From Chloracidobacterium sp. N (GTDB lineage Bacteria > Acidobacteriota > Blastocatellia > Chloracidobacteriales > Chloracidobacteriaceae): DNA of 64,000 nt. A program made the position numbers and the translations under genes. This document shows positions 28,632 to 37,052 of this stretch, piece by piece. The notes below the pieces were generated by a model. It had not been told where the DNA came from. It did not search any database and saw only the letters and a list, made by a program, of their open reading frames with translations. The stretch's first letter is position 1, and the number at the start of each line of letters is the position of its first letter. The stretch spans positions 479,501 through 543,500 of the forward strand of contig NZ_CP072642.1 of assembly GCF_018304765.1 (NCBI RefSeq), read 5' to 3'.

Positions 28632-29189
28632 ATGCCCTCTGTTGCTACGTCAACTCCGACGCCCAGAATGCGCCGGTTGTTTTTCAGACTTGTGGAAGTG
28701 TGGGGCCATCCAAACCGCATGGCGGCGCTGGGATCGCTTCACGTCGCTGTCTGGGAAGACCCCGGCGGACTGGCCACGGCTTTCAACACGCTGGGCCTGT
28801 CTGACCAGGCGCAGACTCCAGATGGCACACCCTTTGAGCTGCACTGGATGATCAAGCGTCCACTCCCGCCTGCCGGACAAACTGAGGCCGCGGCCTTTCT
28901 GGCGCAGTTGGCCGTCACCGCCAGCCAGTCACAGCCGGCCTTCGACTGGCAGACGCGCGTGGAAGTCCCGACCGGCGTTCCCGGCTTCACGCACTGCCGG
29001 GAAGTCTGGCTGCACCCGGCCCTGACCGACGACGATCCTGACACCCTCGATGACCCCCAAGGGCCCGTCAAGGTGCTCTACGTCATTCCACTTACCGAAT
29101 ACGAAAGTTTCATTTTGCGGCGGGAAGGCGCTTCAGCCCTGCGCGAATACGCCAGCGCCAACAGTATTGACCTGCTTGAGCCACGCTGA
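28632..29189 (+). CDS. Suppressor-of-fused-like domain protein (tentative)
   Basis: A 185-residue soluble protein. The pattern ELHWMIKRPLPP in the centre, and VKVLYVIPLTEYESFILRRE followed by a final helix (GASALREYASANSIDLLEP), resembles the bacterial suppressor-of-fused (SUFU) domain, which is often found near toxin-immunity loci. No signal peptide. The match is by pattern only, so it could be an unrelated alpha/beta protein. The ATG at 28632 lies eight bases beyond the previous stop, suggesting one transcript. No toxin gene is adjacent. Confidence 0.4.
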   Translation: MPSVATSTPTPRMRRLFFRLVEVWGHPNRMAALGSLHVAVWEDPGGLATAFNTLGLSDQAQTPDGTPFELHWMIKRPLPPAGQTEAAAFLAQLAVTASQSQPAFDWQTRVEVPTGVPGFTHCREVWLHPALTDDDPDTLDDPQGPVKVLYVIPLTEYESFILRREGASALREYASANSIDLLEPR

Positions 29190-29246
29190 AGACGCCGCTG
29201 CGTCCTGACTGTCCAGGCTCACCTGACTACCCACTGAGGTCTCCCT

Positions 29247-31445
29247 ATGTCGAATTCATCAGAGCCTTCCTATGAAACAGCTTATGCTGAAGCCTTGGAA
29301 GCCGCACTCGCCGGTCAGCCGGCGCTGCCGTCCTTTTTTGAGTCCTGGGAAGCCGATGCCTGGCCGCCGGCGGCTGACCTCATCCGCCTCCACACCCGGC
29401 TTCTTCAGGGGCGGAATGATGTGGCCCAGGAGCGTGCGGCATCGTTTCTGGCCGAGGTTCTGGCGCAGTACGACGCGCGGTATGCCGCCCTCCGGGAAGA
29501 CTTTGCCTCCCTGGAGCGGCTGACCAGCGTCGGAACCTGGAAGTACGATGTCCGACAGCAACGCCTGTCGTGGTCAGACCGGGCACTGGAAGAGCTAGGG
29601 ATGTCGCGGGAAGAGGCTTTGACGGATCCAAACATGGTCATTGCCCATTTCGTTCACCCGGATGATCGGGAACAGGTAGCTGCTGCCCTGTTCCGTACCA
29701 TAACGGAAGGAACTGACTTTTTTCAGCAGTATCGCCTTCTGCATCCCACACAGGGGGTGCGCCATCGGCAGTGCCGTGGCGAAGCGCGCCGCGATGCCGC
29801 CGGGCAGGTGACGCAGGTGTTCATGGTTTCACGGGATGTGACCGAGGATGTGGCCTACCGGGAACACATCCAGTTGCTTGAAGCTGTTCTGGACAACATC
29901 CACGATGTCGTGCTTGTGACCGAAGCCGAGCCGATTGATCCGCCCGGGCCGCGGATTCTCTACGTCAACCGGGCGTTTGAGCAGATGACGGGCTACACAG
30001 CGCTCGAAGCCATCGGGCAGACGCCGCGCATGCTCCAGGGACCGGAAACCTCGGCGGAAGCCCGCGCCCGGATTCGGCAGGCGCTGCAAAACTGGCAGTC
30101 CATCACGATTGAACTCATCAACTACCGCAAGGATGGCCACCCGTTCTGGTCCGAGATGGCGATTGTGCCGATTGCCGATACAACCGGCCACTACACCCAC
30201 TGGGTGGCCGTCCAGCGCGATGTGACCGAGCGCCGCCGCATCGAAGCCCAGCAGCGCCAACGCTCCCGGCTCGAATCCGTGGGGCAGTTGTCGGCCGGGA
30301 TTGCCCATAACTTCAACAATCTGCTCGCCATCATCCAGGGGTACGGCGAAATGATCCGCCGGGATGTCGCCCACTCCCCGCAACTTCTGCGCCGCCTGGA
30401 AAGCATCCTGCGCGCCGTCAGGCGCGGAAGCGAACTCGTTCAGGAACTCATGGTGTTTTCACGCCAGCGCGACGGGCAGCCGCAGATACTTGACGTGTGC
30501 CGCGCTGCCCGGGAAGTGCTCGATATGGCCCGCCGCCTGCTTCCCGCCGAAATCGAAGTGGATGATCTGTCTCTGGCGTCGCTGACCGGCGAAAGTCTCC
30601 TGGCCCATCTCGACGCCAGCCGTTTCTCGCAGGCGCTGCTCAATCTCATCCTCAATGCGCGCGACGCCATGCCGACCGGTGGGCACCTGACCGTCACCGT
30701 CGGGCAGCAGACCGTCACCAACGCACTCACGCAGTTGACGGCGCGTGTCGTCTATGCCCACCCGCCGGAGCCGGGCGACTATGTGTTCGTGAAGGTGAGC
30801 GATACAGGTGTGGGGATGGATGCCGGAACCCAGCAGCGCATCTTCGAGCCGTTTTTCACGACGAAAGAGGTGGGCCAGGGCACCGGCCTGGGACTGGCAA
30901 CCGTCTATGGCTTTGTGGGTGAAAGCCGCGGCTTCATCACGGTGGATTCAGCTCCCCGGAAGGGCACGACCATCGGGCTGTTCTTTCCACTCGCGCAAGG
31001 CACGCCGGCGGCTGAAAAAGTTTCAGGTGAGGTGAAGCTGCTCTCGGCTCTGCTCCCCGCAGATGCCACGGCGCTGATCGTCGAGGATGAAGCCGAACTG
31101 GGTGCGTTCCTGTCCGAAACGCTCTCGGACATGGGCTTCAAAACGGTTCACCACGTGCAGGACGGCGCGGAAGCCGTTCCACTGGCCGAACGCCTGGGTT
31201 CACCGCTGGCGCTGGTTGTCACTGACCGGTCGCTGCCGCACGTGACAGGGCTACAGATCATAGCGGAGTTGGCAAACCGTGGCCTGTGTGAACGGTTCCT
31301 GCTCATCAGCGGGCTGCCGGGGCAGGAAGACCTGCCGGAACTGCCGCCCGGCGTACGGCTTGGGCGGCTTCAGAAGCCCTTTTCTGTGAAGCAGCTCTAT
31401 CAGGCGGTGCAGGGGTTGTTCCGGCCGACAGGTGCGCCTTCCTGA
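29247..31445 (+). CDS. Hybrid PAS-domain histidine kinase with C-terminal receiver
   Basis: A cytoplasmic hybrid sensor kinase of 732 residues with no membrane helix. Domains in order: an N-terminal helical region (1-90), PAS (about 92-205), PAS with PAC motif (about 215-335, YRKDGHPFWSEMAIVPI), HisKA with the phospho-acceptor His in AGIAHNFNNLLA (about residue 354), HATPase with LILNARDAM, DTGVGMD and GTGLGLATVYGF, and a receiver domain (about 607-728) with Asp in VVTDRSLPH (about 660) and LQKPF lysine near the end. No response regulator gene with an output domain is adjacent. The start ATG at 29247 has GAGG upstream. Its 3' end overlaps the convergent metallo-hydrolase by 46 bp. Confidence 0.92.
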   Translation: MSNSSEPSYETAYAEALEAALAGQPALPSFFESWEADAWPPAADLIRLHTRLLQGRNDVAQERAASFLAEVLAQYDARYAALREDFASLERLTSVGTWKYDVRQQRLSWSDRALEELGMSREEALTDPNMVIAHFVHPDDREQVAAALFRTITEGTDFFQQYRLLHPTQGVRHRQCRGEARRDAAGQVTQVFMVSRDVTEDVAYREHIQLLEAVLDNIHDVVLVTEAEPIDPPGPRILYVNRAFEQMTGYTALEAIGQTPRMLQGPETSAEARARIRQALQNWQSITIELINYRKDGHPFWSEMAIVPIADTTGHYTHWVAVQRDVTERRRIEAQQRQRSRLESVGQLSAGIAHNFNNLLAIIQGYGEMIRRDVAHSPQLLRRLESILRAVRRGSELVQELMVFSRQRDGQPQILDVCRAAREVLDMARRLLPAEIEVDDLSLASLTGESLLAHLDASRFSQALLNLILNARDAMPTGGHLTVTVGQQTVTNALTQLTARVVYAHPPEPGDYVFVKVSDTGVGMDAGTQQRIFEPFFTTKEVGQGTGLGLATVYGFVGESRGFITVDSAPRKGTTIGLFFPLAQGTPAAEKVSGEVKLLSALLPADATALIVEDEAELGAFLSETLSDMGFKTVHHVQDGAEAVPLAERLGSPLALVVTDRSLPHVTGLQIIAELANRGLCERFLLISGLPGQEDLPELPPGVRLGRLQKPFSVKQLYQAVQGLFRPTGAPS

Positions 31446-32194
31446 ACCACAAGCCGCAGACCGTCATAGGCCAGCCGGACACCCGGCGGCAGACGGGCGT
31501 CCAGTTCGGCGTGGCGGATGTCGTGCGCCATGTGCGTGAGGTAGGCGCGTTTGGGTTGCAGCCGGGCAATGTAGGCCAGCGCCGCATCGAGGTGCAGATG
31601 GGTGGGGTGCGGCTTGTAGCGTACGCAGTCGAGCACCAGCACTTCCAGCCCCAGCAGTTGTTCACAGGCGGCATCGGGAAGGGCGTTGCAGTCGGTGATG
31701 TAAGCGAAGTTTTCGAGGCGGAAGCCGAGCGTCGTCATGTCGCCGTGGGGCAGCGCCACTGGTGTGACATGTAGGCCGCAGAGGGTGAAATCGCCGCCGA
31801 TGACGTGGGGCACCAGCCGCGGACGGCTTGATGGTCCGGGCGGGCCAAAGGCGTAGCTGAACATGCGGTACAGGTTGTGCCACGTTTCGGCGCTGGCAAA
31901 GCACGGCATCGCGCCCTGGCGGTAGTTGAGGGCGCGCAGGTCGTCCATCCCGAACACGTGGTCGGCATGGGCGTGGGTGATGAGGACGGCATCGAGCGAC
32001 TTCAACCCGGCGCGCAGCGCCTGCTGGCGGAAATCAATCGAAGGGTCAATGAGTATCTGCGCTCCCTGATGGCGGACAAGTAGTGAGACGCGCAACCGGC
32101 GGTCGCGTGGATCGTCCGAGGTGCAGGTGGGGCAGTCGCAGCCAATCATCGGGATGCCCACGGACGTGCCCGTGCCGAGGAATTCGATTTCCAT
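31400..32194 (-). CDS. MBL-fold metallo-hydrolase, PhnP-like
   Basis: A metallo-beta-lactamase-fold hydrolase, about 264 residues. Motifs: GTGTSVGIPMIGCDCPTC (the PhnP/Pce group signature, where Cys residues can bind structural zinc), THAHADHVFGMDDLR (metal site), VTPVALPHGDM, ITDCNALPD and THMAHDIRH. PhnP hydrolyses 5-phosphoribosyl 1,2-cyclic phosphate; paralogues act on other cyclic phosphodiesters, so the name is by family. No other phn gene is near. The ATG at 32194 gives the family-typical MEIEFLGTG start; an in-frame ATG at 32251 adds 19 residues with no conserved pattern. Confidence 0.85.
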   Translation of the reverse strand: MEIEFLGTGTSVGIPMIGCDCPTCTSDDPRDRRLRVSLLVRHQGAQILIDPSIDFRQQALRAGLKSLDAVLITHAHADHVFGMDDLRALNYRQGAMPCFASAETWHNLYRMFSYAFGPPGPSSRPRLVPHVIGGDFTLCGLHVTPVALPHGDMTTLGFRLENFAYITDCNALPDAACEQLLGLEVLVLDCVRYKPHPTHLHLDAALAYIARLQPKRAYLTHMAHDIRHAELDARLPPGVRLAYDGLRLVVQEGAPVGRNNPCTA

Positions 32195-32294
32195 GGTTTT
32201 GCGAGGGGAGGCTTCAGCGTGTGCGTCGGATAGGGGGGGCGCACCGGTCAACGATACTCTCAGGAAGGAACGGAAAAAACTGGTCGAAAAGAAA

Positions 32295-32320
32295 CTGGCG
32301 GCCGGAAAACCGGCCGCCAG
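32295..32320 (-). terminator. Intrinsic terminator after the FecR-domain gene
   Basis: An 11-bp perfect stem, CTGGCGGCCGG and CCGGCCGCCAG, with a 4-base loop. On the minus strand it is followed by TTTCTTTTC. It lies 25 bp past the stop of the FecR-domain gene. Confidence 0.85.
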
Positions 32321-32344
32321 CGGGTTTTCGTGTGTCAGGCGTCG

Positions 32345-33793
32345 TCACTCGACGACAGGGCTTTGGGTGCGGGTTTGGCCGTCGCCGCCGGAGCGTACCG
32401 GGGCAGCCGGGCGCATGCCGCCGCCGGGCGCGGGACTGATCCCCGGCCCGGCATCGCCGCCGTAGCCCCCACGCATGGTTGAGCCGCCGTAGTCAGGCGT
32501 CATGCTGCCGCGCGTCATCCCGCCGCGCATGGGCATGTCGTAGCCGGGCTTGCCGAAGCCGCCGTCATCGAAGGTGGGACGTGCCACCGGCGAGGGCAGT
32601 TCCCGGCGCGGCAGGGCCGGCAGATGATCATCGTCTCCCAGGCTGGCGGACGGGCGCGGCGACGGATCGAACCGTGGTGGTGTCGGCATCGGACGCGCTG
32701 TTGGCATGGGGCGCTGGCGGCCCATTTCGCCCAGCGAGCCATCGCCGGGCGCGACCGGCTCAATCGGCATCTCGCCCGGCGCGGTCGGCTTTCCGGCCGG
32801 CTGACCGGCGACTGTACCAGGGCCATTCATCGGCGCGGTCGGGGGCGCTGGATTGAAGTACAGCGTGGGGCGGTACATATCCCACGGCAGGCCCCAGCTC
32901 GTGCCATAGGCAAAGCCGTAGGGTGAGTTCCAGTACCCGTAAAACGGAAAGAAGGTATAGCTGCCCAGCCGGGCATCAAAGAGCCAGAGACCGAAGAAGG
33001 GCGCAAAGCCGAAACCATACGCGCCGCTCTGCCGCCAGCCGTTGAACGCCGCCAGCACATCCCGGTCGCGCAGGCGGGCGTTGGCATCCCGCAGGGTCTT
33101 GGCGCGGTTGCGGCTCCATTCATCGAAGGCGTCGCGGTCTTTTTTGTCGAGCTTGGCCGTCGTCACCGCCGTGGCATCGAGGGTGACAAGCTGTTTGTCC
33201 TTGACCGGCAGCGAGCGCCCACCCTGCTCGACGGTAATCCGGCCCTTGGTCACGGCCACCGTCGGTGCGCCTTCCCGTGGGACGGTCACGCGGTACAGAC
33301 CGTTCCGCACGACATTCACCGTGCCGTTCGGCGTGATGATGCGCAGCAGAAGTTCCGTGCCATCGGTTCCAGTGATTTCAAACAGGGCGCTCCCGGAGAT
33401 GACTTCCACCGCCAGTGCGTCGAGGTTGGGGTTGGTCATGACGATTTCCCCGTCGCCGTCGAGGCGCAGGTAGGAGCCGGGATTGAGCAGGATTTCAGCC
33501 CGCCCTTCAGCGCTCGTGCGCAGGCGATCACCGGTTTTGAGGCGGTCGCTGAGACTGACGCCGCGCCAGGTGTCCGGGGTTTTGGCCCGGCTGCTTGTGA
33601 CCGTACCTTCGATGAAGTTGATCGTGCCGGCCTTAGCCGAAACGATGAACTGTTCCGGCAGGCTCACCGTGTTGGCGCCGCGGATGGGGACTTCCGTCGT
33701 TGGCGCCTGGGGGGTCGTTTGGGCGCTGACGGCGGTTGCGCTGAACGTCCAGGCACCAGCCAATAACGTCAGTGTGAGAATAGATCGCTGCAT
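32345..33793 (-). CDS. Exported FecR-domain protein with Pro/Gly-rich tail
   Basis: A secreted or periplasmic protein of 482 residues. A signal peptide (SILTLTLLAGAWTFSATAVSAQ) is followed by a FecR-like beta domain (about 50-200): FIVSAKAGTINFIEGTV, LKTGDRLRTSAEGRAEILLNPGSYLRL, VISGSALFEI, TVNVVRNGLYRV, KGRITVEQGG. A Trp/Tyr/Phe-rich patch (GYWNSPYGFAYGTSWGLPW, about 300-325) and a long Pro/Gly/Met-rich repeat-poor tail follow. FecR domains here are probably structural rather than signalling, as no ECF sigma gene lies beside it. Start: ATG at 33793 with GGAGG about ten bases upstream. A terminator follows. Confidence 0.75.
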   Translation of the reverse strand: MQRSILTLTLLAGAWTFSATAVSAQTTPQAPTTEVPIRGANTVSLPEQFIVSAKAGTINFIEGTVTSSRAKTPDTWRGVSLSDRLKTGDRLRTSAEGRAEILLNPGSYLRLDGDGEIVMTNPNLDALAVEVISGSALFEITGTDGTELLLRIITPNGTVNVVRNGLYRVTVPREGAPTVAVTKGRITVEQGGRSLPVKDKQLVTLDATAVTTAKLDKKDRDAFDEWSRNRAKTLRDANARLRDRDVLAAFNGWRQSGAYGFGFAPFFGLWLFDARLGSYTFFPFYGYWNSPYGFAYGTSWGLPWDMYRPTLYFNPAPPTAPMNGPGTVAGQPAGKPTAPGEMPIEPVAPGDGSLGEMGRQRPMPTARPMPTPPRFDPSPRPSASLGDDDHLPALPRRELPSPVARPTFDDGGFGKPGYDMPMRGGMTRGSMTPDYGGSTMRGGYGGDAGPGISPAPGGGMRPAAPVRSGGDGQTRTQSPVVE

Positions 33794-33992
33794 ACCCAGA
33801 AACCTCCGTGGGGTGAATGGTTGCGTTTCCCGGAAACGATGGCGTTTTCCAGTGCAGGCGTTGTGAGCGGTATTCCGGCACGGTTGCGGAACGTTGAATG
33901 CGGTGTCGCACACTGTGGCACAAGAAGCCGGACGCATTCAAGCCGCGCCGGCCGGAATGGCTTCCGCCCGGCGCGCTGCTCTCTCTTCCCAG

Positions 33993-34760
33993 CTATCGGG
34001 CAAGCAGTCCGCCATCCACGACGAGATTGATGCCCGTCACCCAACCGGCTTCGCCAGAAGCGAGATACAGGGCGGCGTAGGCGACATCTTCCGGGCGGCC
34101 CAGACGGCCCAGGGGATAGCCGGCCTCAAACTCGCGCCGGCGGGCAGCCGGGTCGGGCGCATCGTCAATGAGCTGCCGGTTGCCTTCGGTCGGGACGAAG
34201 CCGGGTGAAATGCAGTTGACGCGGATGCCTTCGCGCCCGTAGCGCACGGCCAGGGATTTCGTCAGCGTCACCAGCGCGCCTTTCGAGGCGGCAAAGGCCG
34301 GCGATGCGCCGGCCCCGCCCTTGACGCCCAACAGTCCGGCAATGTTGATGATGCAGCCCTGCCGCTGCGCCTGGAAGTGCGGTATGGCGTGGCGGGCATA
34401 GAGAAAAGCCCCCCGGACGTTGACATCGAAAGTCATCTGCCAGTCGTCATCCGTGGTGGCTTCGAGGCTGACCCGGCGGTTGACACCCGCGTTGTTGACG
34501 ACAATATCCAGCCGCCCATAGCGGTCGAGCGTCGCTTCCAGACTGCGCCTGACATCGGCTTCCTGTGTGACATCCGCCTGAATGTGAATCGCCTGCCCGC
34601 CCATCAGCGTCAGGTGGGCCACGGTTTCCTGCCCGGCCGACAGTCGCCGCGACACAATGGCCACGCGCGCGCCGACTTCGGCAAACAGTTCGGCGATGGC
34701 GCGTCCGATGCCGCTGGAACCGCCGGTGATGAGGGCTACCTTGCCGTCGAGCCGGAACAT
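33993..34760 (-). CDS. SDR-family protein with catalytic Tyr and Ser replaced
   Basis: A 255-residue classical short-chain dehydrogenase/reductase fold. Cofactor motif TGGSSGIGRAIA (about 12-23), the NNAG motif (about 89-92), the structural Asn in FDVNVRG and the C-terminal SPGFVPT are all normal. At the catalytic site, however, the expected YxxxK reads FAASK (Phe near 156, Lys near 160), and the NISS-type strand reads NIAGLLG, so both the Tyr and the Ser are missing. The gene starts three bases after the thiG stop, as part of a thiS-thiG-SDR unit. Catalysis may be altered or lost. The sequence reads clean with no frameshift. Confidence 0.82.
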   Translation of the reverse strand: MFRLDGKVALITGGSSGIGRAIAELFAEVGARVAIVSRRLSAGQETVAHLTLMGGQAIHIQADVTQEADVRRSLEATLDRYGRLDIVVNNAGVNRRVSLEATTDDDWQMTFDVNVRGAFLYARHAIPHFQAQRQGCIINIAGLLGVKGGAGASPAFAASKGALVTLTKSLAVRYGREGIRVNCISPGFVPTEGNRQLIDDAPDPAARRREFEAGYPLGRLGRPEDVAYAALYLASGEAGWVTGINLVVDGGLLAR

Positions 34761-34763
34761 GGG

Positions 34764-35549
34764 CTACGGACGCGAGCCGATCAGCCCGTCGAGGGGGCTG
34801 CTCGCGCTGGCGTAGAGGCGGCGCGGCATCCGTCCGGCCAGATAGGCCATGCGCCCGGCTTCAATGGCGTGTTTCATGGCAGCGGCCATCAGCGGCGGAT
34901 TCTGGGCCGTGGCAACGGCGGTATTCAGCAGTACGCCGTCCATGCCCATTTCCATGGCAATGGCAACATCGGACGCTGTGCCAACGCCGGCATCCACGAT
35001 AATCGGTACATCGGTGATCATTTCCCGCAGGATGCGCAGCGTCGTGAAGTTCTGAATGCCAAGGCCCGAACCAATCGGGGCCGCCAACGGCATAATGGCG
35101 GCGGCGCCGGCGTCTATGAGTCGCCGCGCTGCCACGAGGTCATCGTTGAAGTAGGGCAGTACGATGAAGCCTTCCTTGGCCAGCGTGTGCGTGGCTTCGA
35201 TCAGTCCGGCATTGTCGGGAAAGAGCGTTTTTTCGTCCCCGATGACTTCCAGCTTGATCCAAGGCGTGTCGAGGATTTCACGGGCAAGCCGGGCCGTGCG
35301 GATGGCTTCCTCGGCGGTGTAGCACGCGGCCGTGTTCGGCAGGATGAGCATGCGGTCGAGGTCGAGGTAGTCCATCAGCGAGCCGGCCGAACGGTCGGCC
35401 AGGTTGACGCGCCGGACAGCGACCGTGACGACTTCCGCCCCCGACGCGCGGTGCGCGGCGCGCATGGTTTCCAAATCAGGATACTTGCCGGTGCCGATCA
35501 TGAGCCGTGAACGAAAGGTACGGCCGGCAATCACCAGGTTGTCTGTCAT
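34764..35549 (-). CDS. thiG: Thiazole synthase
   Basis: Forms the thiazole phosphate ring of thiamine from deoxyxylulose phosphate, dehydroglycine or iminoacetate, and ThiS thiocarboxylate. It has 261 residues. Motifs: [13 protein letters not shown], the Schiff-base lysine region [48 protein letters not shown] and [19 protein letters not shown] with the ring-binding Gly-rich loop. The ATG at 35549 gives MTDNLVIAG; the frame extends upstream without family similarity. It lies 73 bp after thiS on the same strand. The other thiamine genes (thiC, thiE, thiH or thiO, thiF) are not in the window. Confidence 0.95.
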   Translation of the reverse strand: MTDNLVIAGRTFRSRLMIGTGKYPDLETMRAAHRASGAEVVTVAVRRVNLADRSAGSLMDYLDLDRMLILPNTAACYTAEEAIRTARLAREILDTPWIKLEVIGDEKTLFPDNAGLIEATHTLAKEGFIVLPYFNDDLVAARRLIDAGAAAIMPLAAPIGSGLGIQNFTTLRILREMITDVPIIVDAGVGTASDVAIAMEMGMDGVLLNTAVATAQNPPLMAAAMKHAIEAGRMAYLAGRMPRRLYASASSPLDGLIGSRP

Positions 35550-35594
35550 AGGGTTTGTTCCCAAGTGTGGGCAGGGTGGTGTACCAAAAGCTCC

Positions 35595-35620
35595 CGCGGG
35601 CGGGACGCCCGCGCTCCCAG
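35595..35620. repeat. Copy of a dispersed GC-rich repeat
   Basis: A copy of the element whose core, GCGCGGGCGTCCCGCCCGC (read on the minus strand here), recurs twice at 46.5-46.6 kb. Its centre is an inverted repeat, GCGGGCG and CGCCCGC around TCC. It lies between thiG and thiS. Confidence 0.8.
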
Positions 35621-35622
35621 GA

Positions 35623-35826
35623 TTATCCGCCTCCGACGAAATGGACAATCTCAATCCGGTCGCCCTCTTCCACCGGAATGTCCGCCCACCTGGGCCGCGG
35701 TGCCAGTTCGCCGTTGCGTTCAACAGCAATCCGGCGGGCATCCGTAAAACCAAGCCGGGCGACCAGTTCAGCCAGGGTCGCCGGTTCTGAAAACGTCCGG
35801 GATTCTCCGTTGATCGTGACCGTCAT
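35623..35826 (-). CDS. thiS: Thiamine sulfur-carrier protein
   Basis: A 67-residue ubiquitin-like sulfur carrier whose C-terminal glycine is adenylated and thiocarboxylated before sulfur is passed to ThiG. The beta-grasp pattern [34 protein letters not shown] and the terminal VHFVGGG are diagnostic. The start ATG at 35826 gives MTVTINGES; an upstream ATG at 35871 falls in the terminator hairpin and is unlikely. It is the first gene of the thiS-thiG-SDR unit. Confidence 0.92.
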   Translation of the reverse strand: MTVTINGESRTFSEPATLAELVARLGFTDARRIAVERNGELAPRPRWADIPVEEGDRIEIVHFVGGG

Positions 35827-35847
35827 GGATTCCAAGGCAACCAAAAA

Positions 35848-35886
35848 AGCGGTTTCGGCGACACCAAACATTACGCCGAAACCGCT
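35848..35886 (-). terminator. Terminator upstream of thiS
   Basis: A perfect 13-bp stem, AGCGGTTTCGGCG and CGCCGAAACCGCT, with a 13-base loop, followed on the minus strand by TTTTTT. It ends the peptidoglycan-binding gene (stop 35934). It also lies immediately before the thiS start codon, so it could attenuate thiS if transcription reads through. Confidence 0.8.
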
Positions 35887-35933
35887 GTGGTTTTCAAACC
35901 GGTCGCATCCGGGGCGCCGGTTGCATGTCCAGA

Positions 35934-36317
35934 CTAGGACTGTGGCGCTGTTTCGCCGCCTTCTTCCTTCTTCCTGACCGGCGGCTTGCGCTTGGGCAGC
36001 CCCATTTTCTCGCGGGTTTCATTGCTAAGCGTGCCGGTTACTTTGAGGCCGTTCTGTTCCTGATACTTGCGCAGCGCCTCGGTGGTTTCGGGGTTCTTGT
36101 AGCCGGTGATCTCGCCCTGGTACAGGCCAGCGTCCTTGAGCATCTGCTGGGCCTTGCCGTAATCAGTGTTGGGATTGTTGGCGCGGGGTTTTTTCTTCTT
36201 TGGCTTGGCGCTTTCTTCAGCCGCCGGGGCTTCCTGGGCCGCGGTGAAGGTCGGGCTGCCAAAGCCGGTCAGGATGAAAGCGGTCAACAGAGCCAGAAGC
36301 AGGGATTTGCGTAACAT
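35934..36317 (-). CDS. Exported peptidoglycan-binding-domain protein
   Basis: A 127-residue secreted protein. The signal peptide is LLLALLTAFILTGFGSPTFTA, then an Ala/Glu/Lys-rich linker, then one PG_binding_1-like repeat (YGKAQQMLKDAGLYQGEITG, TTEALRKYQEQNGLKVTGTL). It has no catalytic motif, so it probably anchors to peptidoglycan or localises other factors. The ATG at 36317 has GGAGG at good spacing; the frame extends upstream without a signal peptide there. Confidence 0.8.
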   Translation of the reverse strand: MLRKSLLLALLTAFILTGFGSPTFTAAQEAPAAEESAKPKKKKPRANNPNTDYGKAQQMLKDAGLYQGEITGYKNPETTEALRKYQEQNGLKVTGTLSNETREKMGLPKRKPPVRKKEEGGETAPQS

Positions 36318-36375
36318 CGAAGAATCCTCCTTGGGGTGTAGAAATCCAGATGAAGTGTCCTGACAGTTGAAACCG

Positions 36376-36996
36376 TCAGGGGTTGAAAGGTTGATAGGCT
36401 GATTCAGGTGGCGGGTCCACACTCGGCGGCGCCAAGAGAATCATTCCGGTCTGCCGGCGCGTCACCGTCGAACGCAGGCGGTAGCGAAAGCGCCGACAGC
36501 GACGTGCATGGGCTGGAAGCGGGTCGGCGTCGAGCGTGAAGCCCGCCGCATTGGCTTCAAAACGCAGGCTGTAGCCGTACCAGCCATCGCCAATGACCTC
36601 ACTGGCGGCAACCCCGTCCAACCGACGCTCAAAACCATCCAGCAGACCCAGGTGGTCAATAAGCTGTTCCCATGTGCCGAACCGCCCGTGCAGGGCATGG
36701 TGCGCCGTTTGGGCCGTAACCATCGTCTGGATGTTTTTGACCGCTCGCTGTTCAGCCACGACGACGACCACCCACCGGTAGGCCAGAACGGACAGCGCCA
36801 GCAGGATGCCAAGGATGGCCACAGCCACGAGCAGTTCAACGGCACTGGCCCCACGCGCCCGAACCCGGCCGCGGGCACCACCAAGTCCCGTGCAAAAAAT
36901 ACGGCGCTGCCCACGCTGCACCGGCACCCACCTGAAACCCTGGATGGAAATGTTTGCTGGGGCGCAATGGTAACGAAGGGGAAATACCGGAAACAA
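36376..36996 (-). CDS. Type IV pilin / pseudopilin-like protein, orphan copy
   Basis: A prepilin-like protein, 206 residues as an open frame; a GTG near 36927 is a more natural start. The class III leader motif ARGASAVELLVAVAILGILLA (Gly, then Ala-Ser-Ala-Val-Glu) and the hydrophobic helix are intact. The globular part (NIQTMVTAQTAHHALHGRFG, VIGDGWYGYSLRFEANAAGF) is short and fits a minor pilin. It lies 30 kb from the secretion operon and would use the same PilD peptidase (not in the window). Neighbours are envelope proteins, not pilus genes. Confidence 0.7.
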   Translation of the reverse strand: MFPVFPLRYHCAPANISIQGFRWVPVQRGQRRIFCTGLGGARGRVRARGASAVELLVAVAILGILLALSVLAYRWVVVVVAEQRAVKNIQTMVTAQTAHHALHGRFGTWEQLIDHLGLLDGFERRLDGVAASEVIGDGWYGYSLRFEANAAGFTLDADPLPAHARRCRRFRYRLRSTVTRRQTGMILLAPPSVDPPPESAYQPFNP

Positions 36997-37052
36997 GCCT
37001 GAATCCTGCTGGTGAGAGGTACTTTCGGGCTGTGGCGCGGCCGCCGGTCTTT

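Noticed and set aside
35827-35933. A TPP riboswitch before thiS
   Set aside because: Only a terminator hairpin is seen. The conserved CUGAGA and ACCUGA-type elements of a TPP aptamer are absent.
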